From positions 2,790,001 to 2,854,000 of the forward strand of contig NZ_CP021435.1 in NCBI RefSeq assembly GCF_002549795.1: 64,000 bases of DNA, in the 5' to 3' direction. Of this stretch, positions 18,173 through 25,959 are shown in pieces. This DNA comes from Halomonas beimenensis. GTDB lineage: Bacteria > Pseudomonadota > Gammaproteobacteria > Pseudomonadales > Halomonadaceae. The notes beneath the pieces were generated by a model, which saw only the letters and a list, made by a program, of their open reading frames with translations, did not search any database and was not told the origin of the DNA. The position numbers and the translations under genes are program-made. The first letter of the stretch is position 1. Each line of letters begins with the position of its first letter.

Positions 18173-18351
18173 TCCCCCCCTGTCCTTGCATGAGGCGATC
18201 GTCTTGGACGGGGCTTGCCCCCGAATGCCTCTTCCGCCGAGCCCATCGGCGGCATCCCGGCAGGCGCTGGCCGGTTCACGCCGGTCTGGTTAAGCTGACC
18301 TCCCCCGGCGACGCCCGCGCGACGAGACTCCAGGCCACGAAGACAGCGACG

Positions 18352-18762
18352 ATGATCCCGAGGAAATACCGCGAAGGCGATGCCCCCAGCCTGACCGCCC
18401 TGTGGCGGGCCAGCTTTCCCGACTACACCGGCTACAACGCCCCCGAGGCCATTCTCGCGGCCAAGTTGGCCGTGGACGACCATCTCTATGTGATCGAGGA
18501 CGACGGCGAGGTCGTTGCCAGCTGCCTGGTCGGCTACGACGGCCACCGCGGCTGGCTGTATGCCGTCGCGGTGGCCCCCTCCCACCGAGGGCAAGGTCTC
18601 GGCAGGCGCATCGTCGACCATGCCATCGAGCGACTACGCGGGATGGGCTGCGTCAAGGTCAACCTGCAGATCCGTGGCGGAAACGACGCGGTGGCCGACT
18701 TCTACCGCCGGCTGGGGTTCGATATCGAGGAGCGCATCAGCATGGGACGCCGGCTGACCTGA
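18352..18762 (+). CDS. GNAT-family acetyltransferase (YpeA-like)
   Basis: A 136-residue protein of the GNAT fold. The acetyl-CoA binding segment is AVAPSHRGQGLGRRIVDHA (about residues 77-95), followed by NLQIRGGNDAVADFYRRLGF, which is typical of the YpeA/RimI-like subgroup. The acceptor (protein N-terminus or small molecule) is unknown. The start at 18352 (MIPRKYREGD) fits family length; in-frame codons further upstream cross noncoding sequence after the GFA terminator. It stands alone, convergent with cobA 20 bases further on. Confidence 0.83.
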   Translation: MIPRKYREGDAPSLTALWRASFPDYTGYNAPEAILAAKLAVDDHLYVIEDDGEVVASCLVGYDGHRGWLYAVAVAPSHRGQGLGRRIVDHAIERLRGMGCVKVNLQIRGGNDAVADFYRRLGFDIEERISMGRRLT

Positions 18763-18782
18763 GCCAGCCAGACGCCCATGCC

Positions 18783-19706
18783 TCAGGCCGGCTCGCCTCG
18801 CGCGAGCGGCGTCACCCGGCTGGCTTCGGCCATCCGCACCACGCTGCCCACGATGATCAGGCAAGGCGACGGCAGGGGGCTTGCCTCGAGGCGCGCCGGC
18901 ATGTCCGCCAGGGTGCCGACGAGCGAACGCTGGCCGGGCAGACTGGCGTTGGCGACCAGCAGGATCGGCCAGTCGTCGGGCAGCCCGGCGCCGCGCAGGC
19001 CGGCGCAGATCGCCTCCACCTTGACCAGCCCCATGTAGAAGACCAGGGTCTCGTCCCGCCGGGCCAGGGCACCCCAGTCGGGTTCGCCGCCCGTGCGGCA
19101 TTGCTGGGCGGTGACCAGGCGCAGTTGCTGGGCGTGGGCACGGTCGGTGAGCGGGATCCCCATGGCGGCGCAGGCCGCCGAGGCGGCGGTGATGCCGGGC
19201 ACGACCTGCGTCGGCACCCCCGCCTCGGCCAGCGCGGCGAGCTCCTCGCCCATGCGCCCGAACACCCCGGGATCGCCGCCCTTGAGGCGCACCACGGCCT
19301 TGCCCTCGCCGGCCAGGCGCACCAGCAGGGCGCCGATCTCGGCCTGGGGCACGCTGTGGTGACCCCGCGCCTTGCCCACGTAGTAGCGCTCGCGACCGGC
19401 GGGGATCAGCGCCAGCACCTCCTCGCCGACCAGGCGGTCGTAGACCACGGCGTCGGCCTGGGCGAGCAATCGCGCCGCCTTCAGGGTCAGCAGCTCGACA
19501 TCGCCGCTGCCGGCGCCGACCAGGTAGACGCGTCCGGACCGACACTCGCCGCGCAGCGAGAGCCGGGCGGCATCATCGTCCGACCGCCCTGCCGTGACGC
19601 CCTGCCACCAGCGCGAGGCGTCACGGCCCAGGCGCGCCAGGGCGGCGATCGGGCTCAGGCCCTCAAGCGACGTGAACGGCTTTCGGGGCTTGCTCAGCAC
19701 GCGCAT
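18783..19706 (-). CDS. cobA: Uroporphyrinogen-III C-methyltransferase
   Basis: A 307-residue SAM-dependent enzyme that methylates uroporphyrinogen III at C2 and C7 to precorrin-2, the precursor of the siroheme needed by nitrite reductase. The glycine-rich start of the catalytic domain is GRVYLVGAGSGD near residue 59, and GDPGVFGR, near 145, is diagnostic. An N-terminal stretch of about 55 residues precedes the domain and resembles no known oxidase/chelatase, so siroheme completion needs genes elsewhere. The ATG at 19706 has AGGAGG six bases upstream, and the gene overlaps the nasA end by 44 bases, so translation is probably coupled. Confidence 0.9.
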   Translation of the reverse strand: MRVLSKPRKPFTSLEGLSPIAALARLGRDASRWWQGVTAGRSDDDAARLSLRGECRSGRVYLVGAGSGDVELLTLKAARLLAQADAVVYDRLVGEEVLALIPAGRERYYVGKARGHHSVPQAEIGALLVRLAGEGKAVVRLKGGDPGVFGRMGEELAALAEAGVPTQVVPGITAASAACAAMGIPLTDRAHAQQLRLVTAQQCRTGGEPDWGALARRDETLVFYMGLVKVEAICAGLRGAGLPDDWPILLVANASLPGQRSLVGTLADMPARLEASPLPSPCLIIVGSVVRMAEASRVTPLARGEPA

Positions 19707-22419
19707 GGTCATCCTCCTCTTCCGGATCGGCTCCGGCGGTGTCTTCGATCAGGGACTTGAGTTCGGGCAGGCAGCTGCCGCACTGGGTGCCGCAGGCCAG
19801 CCTCGCCCCCAGGGCCTCGACACTGGTGTCGCCGGCCTGGATGGCCTCGACGATGGCCTTCTGGCCCACCTGGTGGCAGCTGCATACCAGGGGGCCGGCA
19901 TCGGCCTCGCCGGCGTCGCAGCCAGCCAGCAGCCGCCGGCGCCGATCGGCCGTCAGGGGCTGCCCTCGGCTCGACTCGGCGAAGCGCTCGTCGAGCCAGG
20001 CCAGCCCCGGCAGCTCGGCGGGCGGGGCCACCATCAGCCACCAGCGGAGGCGGCCGTCCTCGAGGCCCGCGGCGCGCAGCCGACCGCCGGCCGGGTCGTC
20101 GCACCACAGGGTCGGCGCCGTGGGCAGCCAGCGCTGCACCCAGGCCAGCCAGTCGCGGGGCTCGCCGGGCTTCCCCCTGGCGAGCTGCCAGCGCTGGCAG
20201 TGGGCCAGCGGAATGCGCGCCCAGTAGGCGCCGTCGTCGCGCCCCTCGAACTCGCCGCCCGAGGCGTCGTCGCTGGCCATCAGCAGGGTCGCCTCCCAGC
20301 CCACCTCGAGCGCCGCCAGCGCCACCGCGCCGTGCTTGGTCTCGGGCTGACCGGAGATCGGGTCGAGGTGGGCGGCAAGCAGGCGTCCCGCGCGCGCCGC
20401 GCCGCTGAAACGATCGGTCCAGTGCATGGGCACGAAGACCTCGCCGCGACGCTGGCCCTTGGTCAGCCGCACCCGGCCGCGATACTCGCCGCCGGCGCCG
20501 GTCAGCCGCGCCAGCTGCTGGTCGCCCACGCCGAACGTCGCGGCATCCTCGGGGGTAATCTCGACGAACGGCTCGGCACGGTGGTTCATCAGGCGCGGCG
20601 CCCGGGCGGTCCGGGTCATGGTGTGCCACTGGTCGCGCACCCGACCGGTGTTGAGGCGCAGCGGGCGCGACTCGCCGAGCGCTTGAGCGGGGCCACGCGG
20701 CCGCACCGGCATCAACCGGGCCAGGCCGTCCGCCGTGGCGAAGCGGCCATCCTCGAACAGTCGCGTAGTGCCTCGCGGCGCGGCTCGGGTGACCGGCCAC
20801 TGGACGGGCGCCAGGGCGTCGTAGGCCTCGCGGTCGAGCTCGGCCAGCGCCGAGATATCGAATATCCGGTTGCCGTCGTTCTCGAAGCCCGACAGCCGGG
20901 CGTGCTCGACGAAGATCTCGGCGGGGTGCTCATAGGCGAAGGCCTCGCCATAGCCCAGGCGCCGGGCTACCTCGCAGACGATCCACCAGTCGTGGCGTGC
21001 CTCCCCGGGGGGCGGCAGCAGGCCGCGCTGGCGCGAGATGCGCCGCTCGGAGTTGGTCACGGTGCCGTCCTTCTCCGACCAGGAGGAGGCCGGCAGCACG
21101 ATGTCGGCGTAGGGCAGCAGGTCGGTGTCGGCCATGCACTCGGAGACGATCACCAGCGGGCACTTCGCCAGCGCCGCCCGCACGCGGTCGGCGTCGGGCA
21201 GGCTGACCGCCGGGTTGGTGGCCATCACCCACAGCGCCCGGACCTCGCCGCGCTCGATGGCCTCGAACAGCTCCACGGCCTTGTGTCCCGGCCCCTCGGG
21301 CAGGGTCGGCACCAGGGTCTCGGTGGCCCAGAAGCGCGTGACCCGGTCGATGGCTCCGGGCGAGTCGTAGTCCATGTGGGCCGCCAGCTGGTTGGCCAGC
21401 CCGCCCACCTCGCGGCCCCCCATGGCGTTGGGCTGGCCGGTGATCGAGAAGGGCCCGGCGCCGGGCAGCCCGATCTTGCCGCCGGCCAGGTGGCAGTTGA
21501 TGATCGCCTGGCACTTGTCGGTGCCGCTGGACGACTGGTTGATGCCCTGGGAGTAGAGGGTCACCACGTGCAGCTGGCTGGCGAACCAGTAGAAGAAGGT
21601 CTCCAGACGCTCCGGGTCGAGATCGCAGTCGGCGGCGATGGCCTCGACGGCGGCGTCGTCCTCGCGGGCCGCGGCCAGTGCCGCCTCGACCCCTTGGGTG
21701 TGCCGCTCCAGGTAGAGCCGGTCGAGCCTGCCCTTGTCGGCCATCCAGGCCAGCAGGCCGTTGAACAGCCGGGCGTCGCTGCCGGGCCTGAGTCCCAGGT
21801 AGAGGTCGGCGATCTCGCAGGTGTCGGTGACTCGGGGATCGATCACCACCACCCGCATCAAGGGATTGCGCATCTTGGCGGTGCGCAGTCGCTGATAGAG
21901 CACCGGATGGTTCCAGGCCAGGTTGGAGCCCACCAGCACGACCAGTTCGGCTTCCTCCAGGTCCTCGTAGCTGCAGGGCACGGCGTCGGCGCCCAGCGCG
22001 CGCTTGTAGGCGGCCACCGCCGAGGCCATGCACAGCCGGGAGTTGGTATCCAGGTGCGGCGTGCCGAGGAAGCCCTTGAACAGCTTGTTGGCGACGTAGT
22101 AGTCCTCGGTGAGCAGCTGCCCCGACAGGTAGGCCGCCAGGGCCCCTTCGCCCGCGGTGTCGCGGGTGGCCTGGAGCCGTTCGGCCACGGCGTCGAGCGC
22201 GGTGTCCCAGTCGACCTCGACGCCGTCGACCCGGGGGCGCGTCAGGCGGCCGTGACTCCCCAGGGTCTCGGCAAGCGCCGAGCCCTTGACGCATAACCGT
22301 CCATAGTTGGCGGGATGGTCCCCGTCGCCCTCCACGCCGTGGAGGCGTCCGTCCTCGATGTCGGCCCTCACGCCACAGCCGACGCCGCAGTAGGGGCAGG
22401 TGGTTCGAGCCTGATGCAT
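19663..22419 (-). CDS. nasA: Assimilatory nitrate reductase, catalytic subunit
   Basis: A 918-residue molybdopterin enzyme reducing nitrate to nitrite in the cytoplasm. An N-terminal [4Fe-4S] site uses Cys 8, 11, 15 and 43 (TCPYCGVGCG ... GRLCVKG). The molybdopterin oxidoreductase core and the dinucleotide-binding domain (about 680-800) follow. A C-terminal BFD-type [2Fe-2S] domain, near 848-890, carries CSCHQVG and CGTQCGSC, as in Klebsiella NasA. There is no Tat signal, consistent with a cytoplasmic assimilatory enzyme. The ATG at 22419 has GAGGAG seven bases upstream. The gene is co-transcribed with cobA and divergent from nasTS. Confidence 0.93.
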   Translation of the reverse strand: MHQARTTCPYCGVGCGVRADIEDGRLHGVEGDGDHPANYGRLCVKGSALAETLGSHGRLTRPRVDGVEVDWDTALDAVAERLQATRDTAGEGALAAYLSGQLLTEDYYVANKLFKGFLGTPHLDTNSRLCMASAVAAYKRALGADAVPCSYEDLEEAELVVLVGSNLAWNHPVLYQRLRTAKMRNPLMRVVVIDPRVTDTCEIADLYLGLRPGSDARLFNGLLAWMADKGRLDRLYLERHTQGVEAALAAAREDDAAVEAIAADCDLDPERLETFFYWFASQLHVVTLYSQGINQSSSGTDKCQAIINCHLAGGKIGLPGAGPFSITGQPNAMGGREVGGLANQLAAHMDYDSPGAIDRVTRFWATETLVPTLPEGPGHKAVELFEAIERGEVRALWVMATNPAVSLPDADRVRAALAKCPLVIVSECMADTDLLPYADIVLPASSWSEKDGTVTNSERRISRQRGLLPPPGEARHDWWIVCEVARRLGYGEAFAYEHPAEIFVEHARLSGFENDGNRIFDISALAELDREAYDALAPVQWPVTRAAPRGTTRLFEDGRFATADGLARLMPVRPRGPAQALGESRPLRLNTGRVRDQWHTMTRTARAPRLMNHRAEPFVEITPEDAATFGVGDQQLARLTGAGGEYRGRVRLTKGQRRGEVFVPMHWTDRFSGAARAGRLLAAHLDPISGQPETKHGAVALAALEVGWEATLLMASDDASGGEFEGRDDGAYWARIPLAHCQRWQLARGKPGEPRDWLAWVQRWLPTAPTLWCDDPAGGRLRAAGLEDGRLRWWLMVAPPAELPGLAWLDERFAESSRGQPLTADRRRRLLAGCDAGEADAGPLVCSCHQVGQKAIVEAIQAGDTSVEALGARLACGTQCGSCLPELKSLIEDTAGADPEEEDDHARAEQAPKAVHVA

Positions 22420-22457
22420 TGGTGCACTCCTCGATAGCGATCGCGGGTCCCGGAACG

Positions 22458-22509
22458 ACGACGCCCACCGTCCACACCGGCAAGGGCCGAGGTGGAGGGT
22501 GGGCGTCGT
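22458..22509 (-). promoter_or_regulatory. Long hairpin in the nasA leader
   Basis: On the minus strand, between the predicted start of transcription (near 22556) and nasA, a 12-bp perfect stem (ACGACGCCCACC / GGTGGGCGTCGT) encloses a second stem (TCCAC / GTGGA) with a GC-rich apical part. TCGTTCC follows. This has the look of a terminator or of the second arm of a NasT-controlled leader, but its apical loop does not show the A..G.. six-base rule seen in the other two leaders. A GGCCGCC hairpin (about 22528-22548) precedes it. Confidence 0.5.
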
Positions 22510-22566
22510 TGCCATGGGCCGCCGACGCGGCGGCCCGGGATGATATGCCTGTACTGGCAAGAGTCA

Positions 22567-22582
22567 AGCAAGTGGCGTGCCA
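22567..22582 (-). promoter_or_regulatory. Sigma-54 promoter of nasA-cobA
   Basis: Read on the minus strand the sequence is TGGCACGCCACTTGCT, an essentially perfect -24/-12 element with GG-N10-GC spacing. The transcript would begin near 22556 with a leader of about 137 bases. Confidence 0.8.
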
Positions 22583-22738
22583 TCCTCGGTGAGGCGCGTC
22601 GCGGCGGGCTTGCCTCCTCGCTCCCGTGGCGCATCTTGCACCAGGCCGCAGCGACGAGGGCCCGCCACGCCCTCCGGAGGTGCAGCGTCCGTCGCCGCCG
22701 AGCGGGAAGCGCGCCTTGAGCGCCGGCCGCGCCGTCGA

Positions 22739-22754
22739 TGGAATGCTTCTTGCA
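22739..22754 (+). promoter_or_regulatory. Sigma-54 promoter of nasT-nasS
   Basis: TGGAATGCTTCTTGCA has GG at 22740-22741 and GC at 22752-22753, again exactly ten bases apart. Start of transcription would be near 22765, which makes the ATG at 22794 the likely nasT start. It is back-to-back with the nasA element 157 bases away, leaving room between them for shared activator sites; GCACCA-like half-sites are seen but no full NtrC palindrome. Confidence 0.65.
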
Positions 22755-22793
22755 AGAGCACGGGCAATGACCAAGACCACGAGCCATACCCCC

Positions 22794-23387
22794 ATGCCCC
22801 AGCCCTTGCGAATCCTGCTGGTGGACGACGAGACCGTCCGCGCCGCCATGGTCGAGGAAGCCCTCGGCCGAGAAGGCCACGAGGTGATCTGCCGCCTTCA
22901 GGGGCCCTCGAGCCTCAACGACATGGTCGCCCGTCATGCGCCCGACGTGGTGATCATCGACATGGAATCTCCCGACCGGGACACCCTCGACAGCATGGCG
23001 CTGCTCAACCGGGAGAACCCGCGACCGGTGGTCTTCTTCGCCGACCAGCACGAGCCCGACACGATGCAGGCCGCCCTCGCGGCCGGCGTCAGCGCCTATG
23101 TGGTGGACGGCCTGGTGCCGGGTCGGGTCAAGGCGATCCTCGAGGTGGCCATCGCCCGCTTCGATGCCTTCCAGTCGCTGCGTCAGGAGCTCGATCGCGC
23201 CCGGGGCCAGTTGGCCGACCGCAAGCGCATCGAGCGGGCCAAGGGCCTGCTGATGAAGCACCAGGACTGCGACGAGCCCCAGGCCTACCGGATGCTGCGC
23301 AAGCTGGCCATGGACCGCGGCCAGCGCATCGGCGAGGTGGCCGCCAACGTGATCGATATCCTCGAAGGACTGGAGAAAGGCCAATGA
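22794..23387 (+). CDS. nasT: ANTAR-domain antiterminator NasT
   Basis: A 197-residue response-regulator-like protein. Residues 1-120 form a receiver domain (LLVDDE at 9-14, Asp 56 in VVIIDMESPD). Residues about 135-190 form the ANTAR RNA-binding domain with RKRIERAKGLLMKHQDCDEP and AYRMLRKLAM. NasT binds paired stem-loops in nas leader RNAs and allows read-through when nitrate releases it from NasS. The start at 22794 (MPQPLRILLV) fits family length and the upstream sigma-54 element; the in-frame ATG at 22767 would leave almost no leader. Its stop overlaps the nasS start (ATGA). Confidence 0.92.
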   Translation: MPQPLRILLVDDETVRAAMVEEALGREGHEVICRLQGPSSLNDMVARHAPDVVIIDMESPDRDTLDSMALLNRENPRPVVFFADQHEPDTMQAALAAGVSAYVVDGLVPGRVKAILEVAIARFDAFQSLRQELDRARGQLADRKRIERAKGLLMKHQDCDEPQAYRMLRKLAMDRGQRIGEVAANVIDILEGLEKGQ

Positions 23388-24415
23388 GCATGTCCCACGC
23401 CCCCGAGCGCCCTCGCCTGACCCTGGGCTTCGTCCCCCTGCTGGACGCCGCCCTGCCGATCATCGCCCGGGAAGGCGGCTTCTTCGCCGCCGAGGGGCTC
23501 GACGTCACGCTGTCCCGCGAGAGCGCCTGGTCGACCCTGCGCGACAAGCTCGCCGCCGGCCTGCTCGATGGCGCCCAGCTGCTCGCCCCCCTGCCGCTGG
23601 CCATGAGCCTGGGGCTCTCGGGCCCGCCCTGCGACACCCTGGCTCCGCTGGTGCTGGGACGCAACGGCAACACCCTGGTGCTGTCGCACCGCTGGGCGCA
23701 GGGCATGGCCGCCCCCTACGACGACACCCCCGGAGGTCGGGACCCGGCCGTCAACGCCCGCGACTTCGCCGCCCGGCTGCGACACCGTGGCGCCCCGAGG
23801 CCGCGGCTGGCCATGGTGCACCCCTTCTCCAGCCACCATTTCCAGCTGCGCGACTGGCTGGCCCTGGACGGCCTCGACCCCGACGCCGACGTCGAACTGG
23901 TGGCCCTGCCGCCATCGCGCATGGTCGAGGCGCTCGAGCTGGGACGCATCGATGGCTTCTGCGTCGGCGAGCCCTGGGGCACCCAGGCCGCGCATCGCGG
24001 CGGCGGCCGTATCGTCGCCACCGGCGCCCAGCTATGGCCCGGTCACCCGGAGAAGATGCTGGGCGTGACTCGGCAATGGGCCGAACGCCATCCGCTCACC
24101 CTGACGGCCATGATCCGCGCCCCGATCGCCGCCGCCGACTGGCTGTCCGCCTCGCCCGAGCATCGACGCCAGGCACGAGACTGGCTGGCCCTGCCGCCCT
24201 ACCTGGACCGCGCCCTGGACCACCTGCCGACCCTGCCGCTGGGCGAGGCGCCGGTCGATCAGCGCTTCACGGCCCTGCGCCCCGAGGCCGGCCAACTGGG
24301 GGCCGTGGTGGAACACCTGGCCCGCCAGCTCGGCGGCTCCCTCGACCGCAACCGGATCGACGCCTGCTACAGCGCCGTGCACTTCGATGCCGCCGCGCAC
24401 CAGGGCTGTGCATGA
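23384..24415 (+). CDS. nasS: Nitrate sensor NasS
   Basis: A 343-residue protein related to the periplasmic nitrate-binding protein NrtA but without a signal peptide, so it stays in the cytoplasm. It begins directly with the binding-protein fold (LTLGFVPLLDAALPIIAREG), continues with ESAWSTLRDKLAAGLLDGAQ and has VGEPWGTQA near 191. NasS binds nitrate or nitrite and, when empty, sequesters NasT. The four-base overlap with nasT indicates coupled synthesis in matched amounts. It is followed by a strong hairpin before the nirB operon leader. Confidence 0.91.
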   Translation: MSMSHAPERPRLTLGFVPLLDAALPIIAREGGFFAAEGLDVTLSRESAWSTLRDKLAAGLLDGAQLLAPLPLAMSLGLSGPPCDTLAPLVLGRNGNTLVLSHRWAQGMAAPYDDTPGGRDPAVNARDFAARLRHRGAPRPRLAMVHPFSSHHFQLRDWLALDGLDPDADVELVALPPSRMVEALELGRIDGFCVGEPWGTQAAHRGGGRIVATGAQLWPGHPEKMLGVTRQWAERHPLTLTAMIRAPIAAADWLSASPEHRRQARDWLALPPYLDRALDHLPTLPLGEAPVDQRFTALRPEAGQLGAVVEHLARQLGGSLDRNRIDACYSAVHFDAAAHQGCA

Positions 24416-24435
24416 CCCGGGACAGAGGCCAGGGA

Positions 24436-24455
24436 GGCCTGCCCTCGGGCAGGCC
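24436..24455 (+). terminator. nasTS terminator hairpin
   Basis: GGCCTGCC-CTCG-GGCAGGCC forms an 8-bp perfect stem 20 bases after the nasS stop; AATAG follows, with no T run. Confidence 0.6.
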
Positions 24456-24500
24456 AATAGCCACTACAACTCACTGTATTGATTGATAGTTATACAAAAC

Positions 24501-24516
24501 TGGCCCGATACTTGAT
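24501..24516 (+). promoter_or_regulatory. Sigma-54-like promoter of the nirB operon
   Basis: TGGCCCGATACTTGAT has the right -24 box, CG and TTG positions and the ten-base spacing, but GA replaces the usual GC at -12. Start of transcription would be near 24527, about 22 bases before the first leader hairpin. The stretch just upstream is AT-rich. Confidence 0.45.
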
Positions 24517-24548
24517 TGGTACTGGGCGAACGAAGGGCCCCGGCCCCG

Positions 24549-24630
24549 GCGGTCAACGGCGATCGCACATCGAATGCCAGACGAAGACGTCTCCATGCTC
24601 CCCACAGCCGGGGAGCGTCGAGGCGTCTTC
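24549..24630 (+). promoter_or_regulatory. ANTAR (NasT) target leader RNA with intrinsic hairpin
   Basis: Two stem-loops obey the ANTAR rule of a six-base loop with A at 1 and G at 4. Hairpin 1 is GCGGTC-AACGGC-GATCGC (24549-24566; one G-U pair). Hairpin 2 is GCTCCCC-ACAGCC-GGGGAGC (24597-24616). Hairpin 2 is enclosed by an outer 11-bp stem, GAAGACGTCTC (24583-24593) with GAGGCGTCTTC (24620-24630; one G-U), followed by TGCGTTT, so the whole second structure could act as terminator unless NasT intervenes. The ribosome binding site AGGAGG begins ten bases after the structure. Confidence 0.72.
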
Positions 24631-24651
24631 TGCGTTTCAGGAGGAAATCCC

Positions 24652-25959
24652 ATGTGCTCCGATGGCTCCATACGGCCTCAGGCGGCGGCCCGCCCCATCG
24701 ATCACCTGGTGATCGTCGGCAACGGCATGGCCGGACAGCGTCTGGTCGAAGGCCTGGTCCGCCGCGACGGCGCCCCCCGCCGCATCACCCTGATCGGCGA
24801 GGAACCCTGCCCCGCCTACAACCGCATCCTGCTCTCGCCGCTGCTGGCCGGCGAGATGAAACGCGAGGCGCTGACCCTGCGCGACACCGACTGGTACGCC
24901 GCACAGGGCGTCGAACTGGTGCTCGGCGAGCGGGTCGAGGGCATCGACCGGCAGGCCCAGCGGGTGACCACCGACGCCGGCCGCGAACTCGGCTACGACC
25001 GCCTGGTGCTGGCCACCGGGTCGCGGCCGGCCATGCCGCCGATTCCCGGCCTCGAGCTCGATGGCGTTCATGCCTTTCGCGATCTCGATGACGCCGCGGC
25101 GCTGGTCGATTGCTCCCGGACCCGGGGCGGCGGGCGCGCGGTGGTGATCGGCGGCGGCCTGCTGGGCCTGGAGGCCGCCGAGGGCCTGCGCAAGCGCGGC
25201 ATGAGGGTGAGCGTCGTCCAGCGTGACGCGCGGCTGATGAACCGCCAGCTCGACGCCACCGCCGCCGGCCTGCTGGAAGACGAACTCGCGACGCGCGGGC
25301 TCGAGATCATCACCGGCGGCAGGCTCGATCGCCTGGAGGCCGACGACGACGGCCATGTCAGCGGCGCCCGCCTGGCGGATGGCCGCTTGTTGCCCGCCGA
25401 TTGCGTGGTGGTGGCCATCGGGATCGCGCCCAATGCCGAGCTGGGCCGCCTGGCCGGCCTCGAGGTCGACCGCGCGGTCGTCGTCGACGCCCACCTGACC
25501 AGTTCCGACCCGGCGATCCATGCCCTGGGCGAGTGCTGCCAGTTCGAGGGCCGGACCTATGGGCTGGTCGAGCCGATCTGGCGCCAGGTCGAGGTGCTCG
25601 CCGCCCACCTGGCCGGCGAACGTCCCGACGGCTACGTGGAGGCCCCCACCGCCACCAAGCTCAAGGTCAGCGGCGTGTCGCTGTATGCCTTCGGCCCCAT
25701 CGAGGCCGACGACGACCATGAGGTGCTGACCTATCACGATCCGCAGCATGGCGACTACCGCCGCCTGCTGTTGCGTGCCGGCAGGCTCGAGGGCGCCGTC
25801 CTCTACGGTGACACCGCCGCCGGCCCCTGGTACTTCGCGCAGTCGCTGGCCGGCCGCGACCTGAGCCCCTGCCGCCAGGCGCTGCTGTTCGGCCAGGCCG
25901 ACGCCACGACGCTTCTCGACGCCCCGACGTCCACCCCCCTGCAGGAGGAGGCCGCATGA
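24652..25959 (+). CDS. FAD/NAD(P)H reductase of nitrate assimilation
   Basis: A 435-residue flavoprotein of the pyridine nucleotide-disulfide oxidoreductase family, similar to the N-terminal part of NirB. The FAD site LVIVGNGMAGQRL is at about residues 19-31 and the NAD(P) site VVIGGGLLGLEAAEGL near 164. It ends after the short C-terminal domain and lacks [2Fe-2S] and siroheme domains. Proteins like this (called NasC in Klebsiella, NasB in some other species) carry electrons from NADH to NasA; names conflict, so no symbol is given. The ATG at 24652 follows AGGAGGAAATCC. It overlaps nirB by four bases (ATGA). Confidence 0.85.
   Translation: MCSDGSIRPQAAARPIDHLVIVGNGMAGQRLVEGLVRRDGAPRRITLIGEEPCPAYNRILLSPLLAGEMKREALTLRDTDWYAAQGVELVLGERVEGIDRQAQRVTTDAGRELGYDRLVLATGSRPAMPPIPGLELDGVHAFRDLDDAAALVDCSRTRGGGRAVVIGGGLLGLEAAEGLRKRGMRVSVVQRDARLMNRQLDATAAGLLEDELATRGLEIITGGRLDRLEADDDGHVSGARLADGRLLPADCVVVAIGIAPNAELGRLAGLEVDRAVVVDAHLTSSDPAIHALGECCQFEGRTYGLVEPIWRQVEVLAAHLAGERPDGYVEAPTATKLKVSGVSLYAFGPIEADDDHEVLTYHDPQHGDYRRLLLRAGRLEGAVLYGDTAAGPWYFAQSLAGRDLSPCRQALLFGQADATTLLDAPTSTPLQEEAA

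Noticed and set aside
19594..22296. 900-codon plus-strand frame opposite nasA
   Set aside because: Antisense of a fully recognisable molybdopterin enzyme; repetitive G, H, Q, V composition and no start signal.
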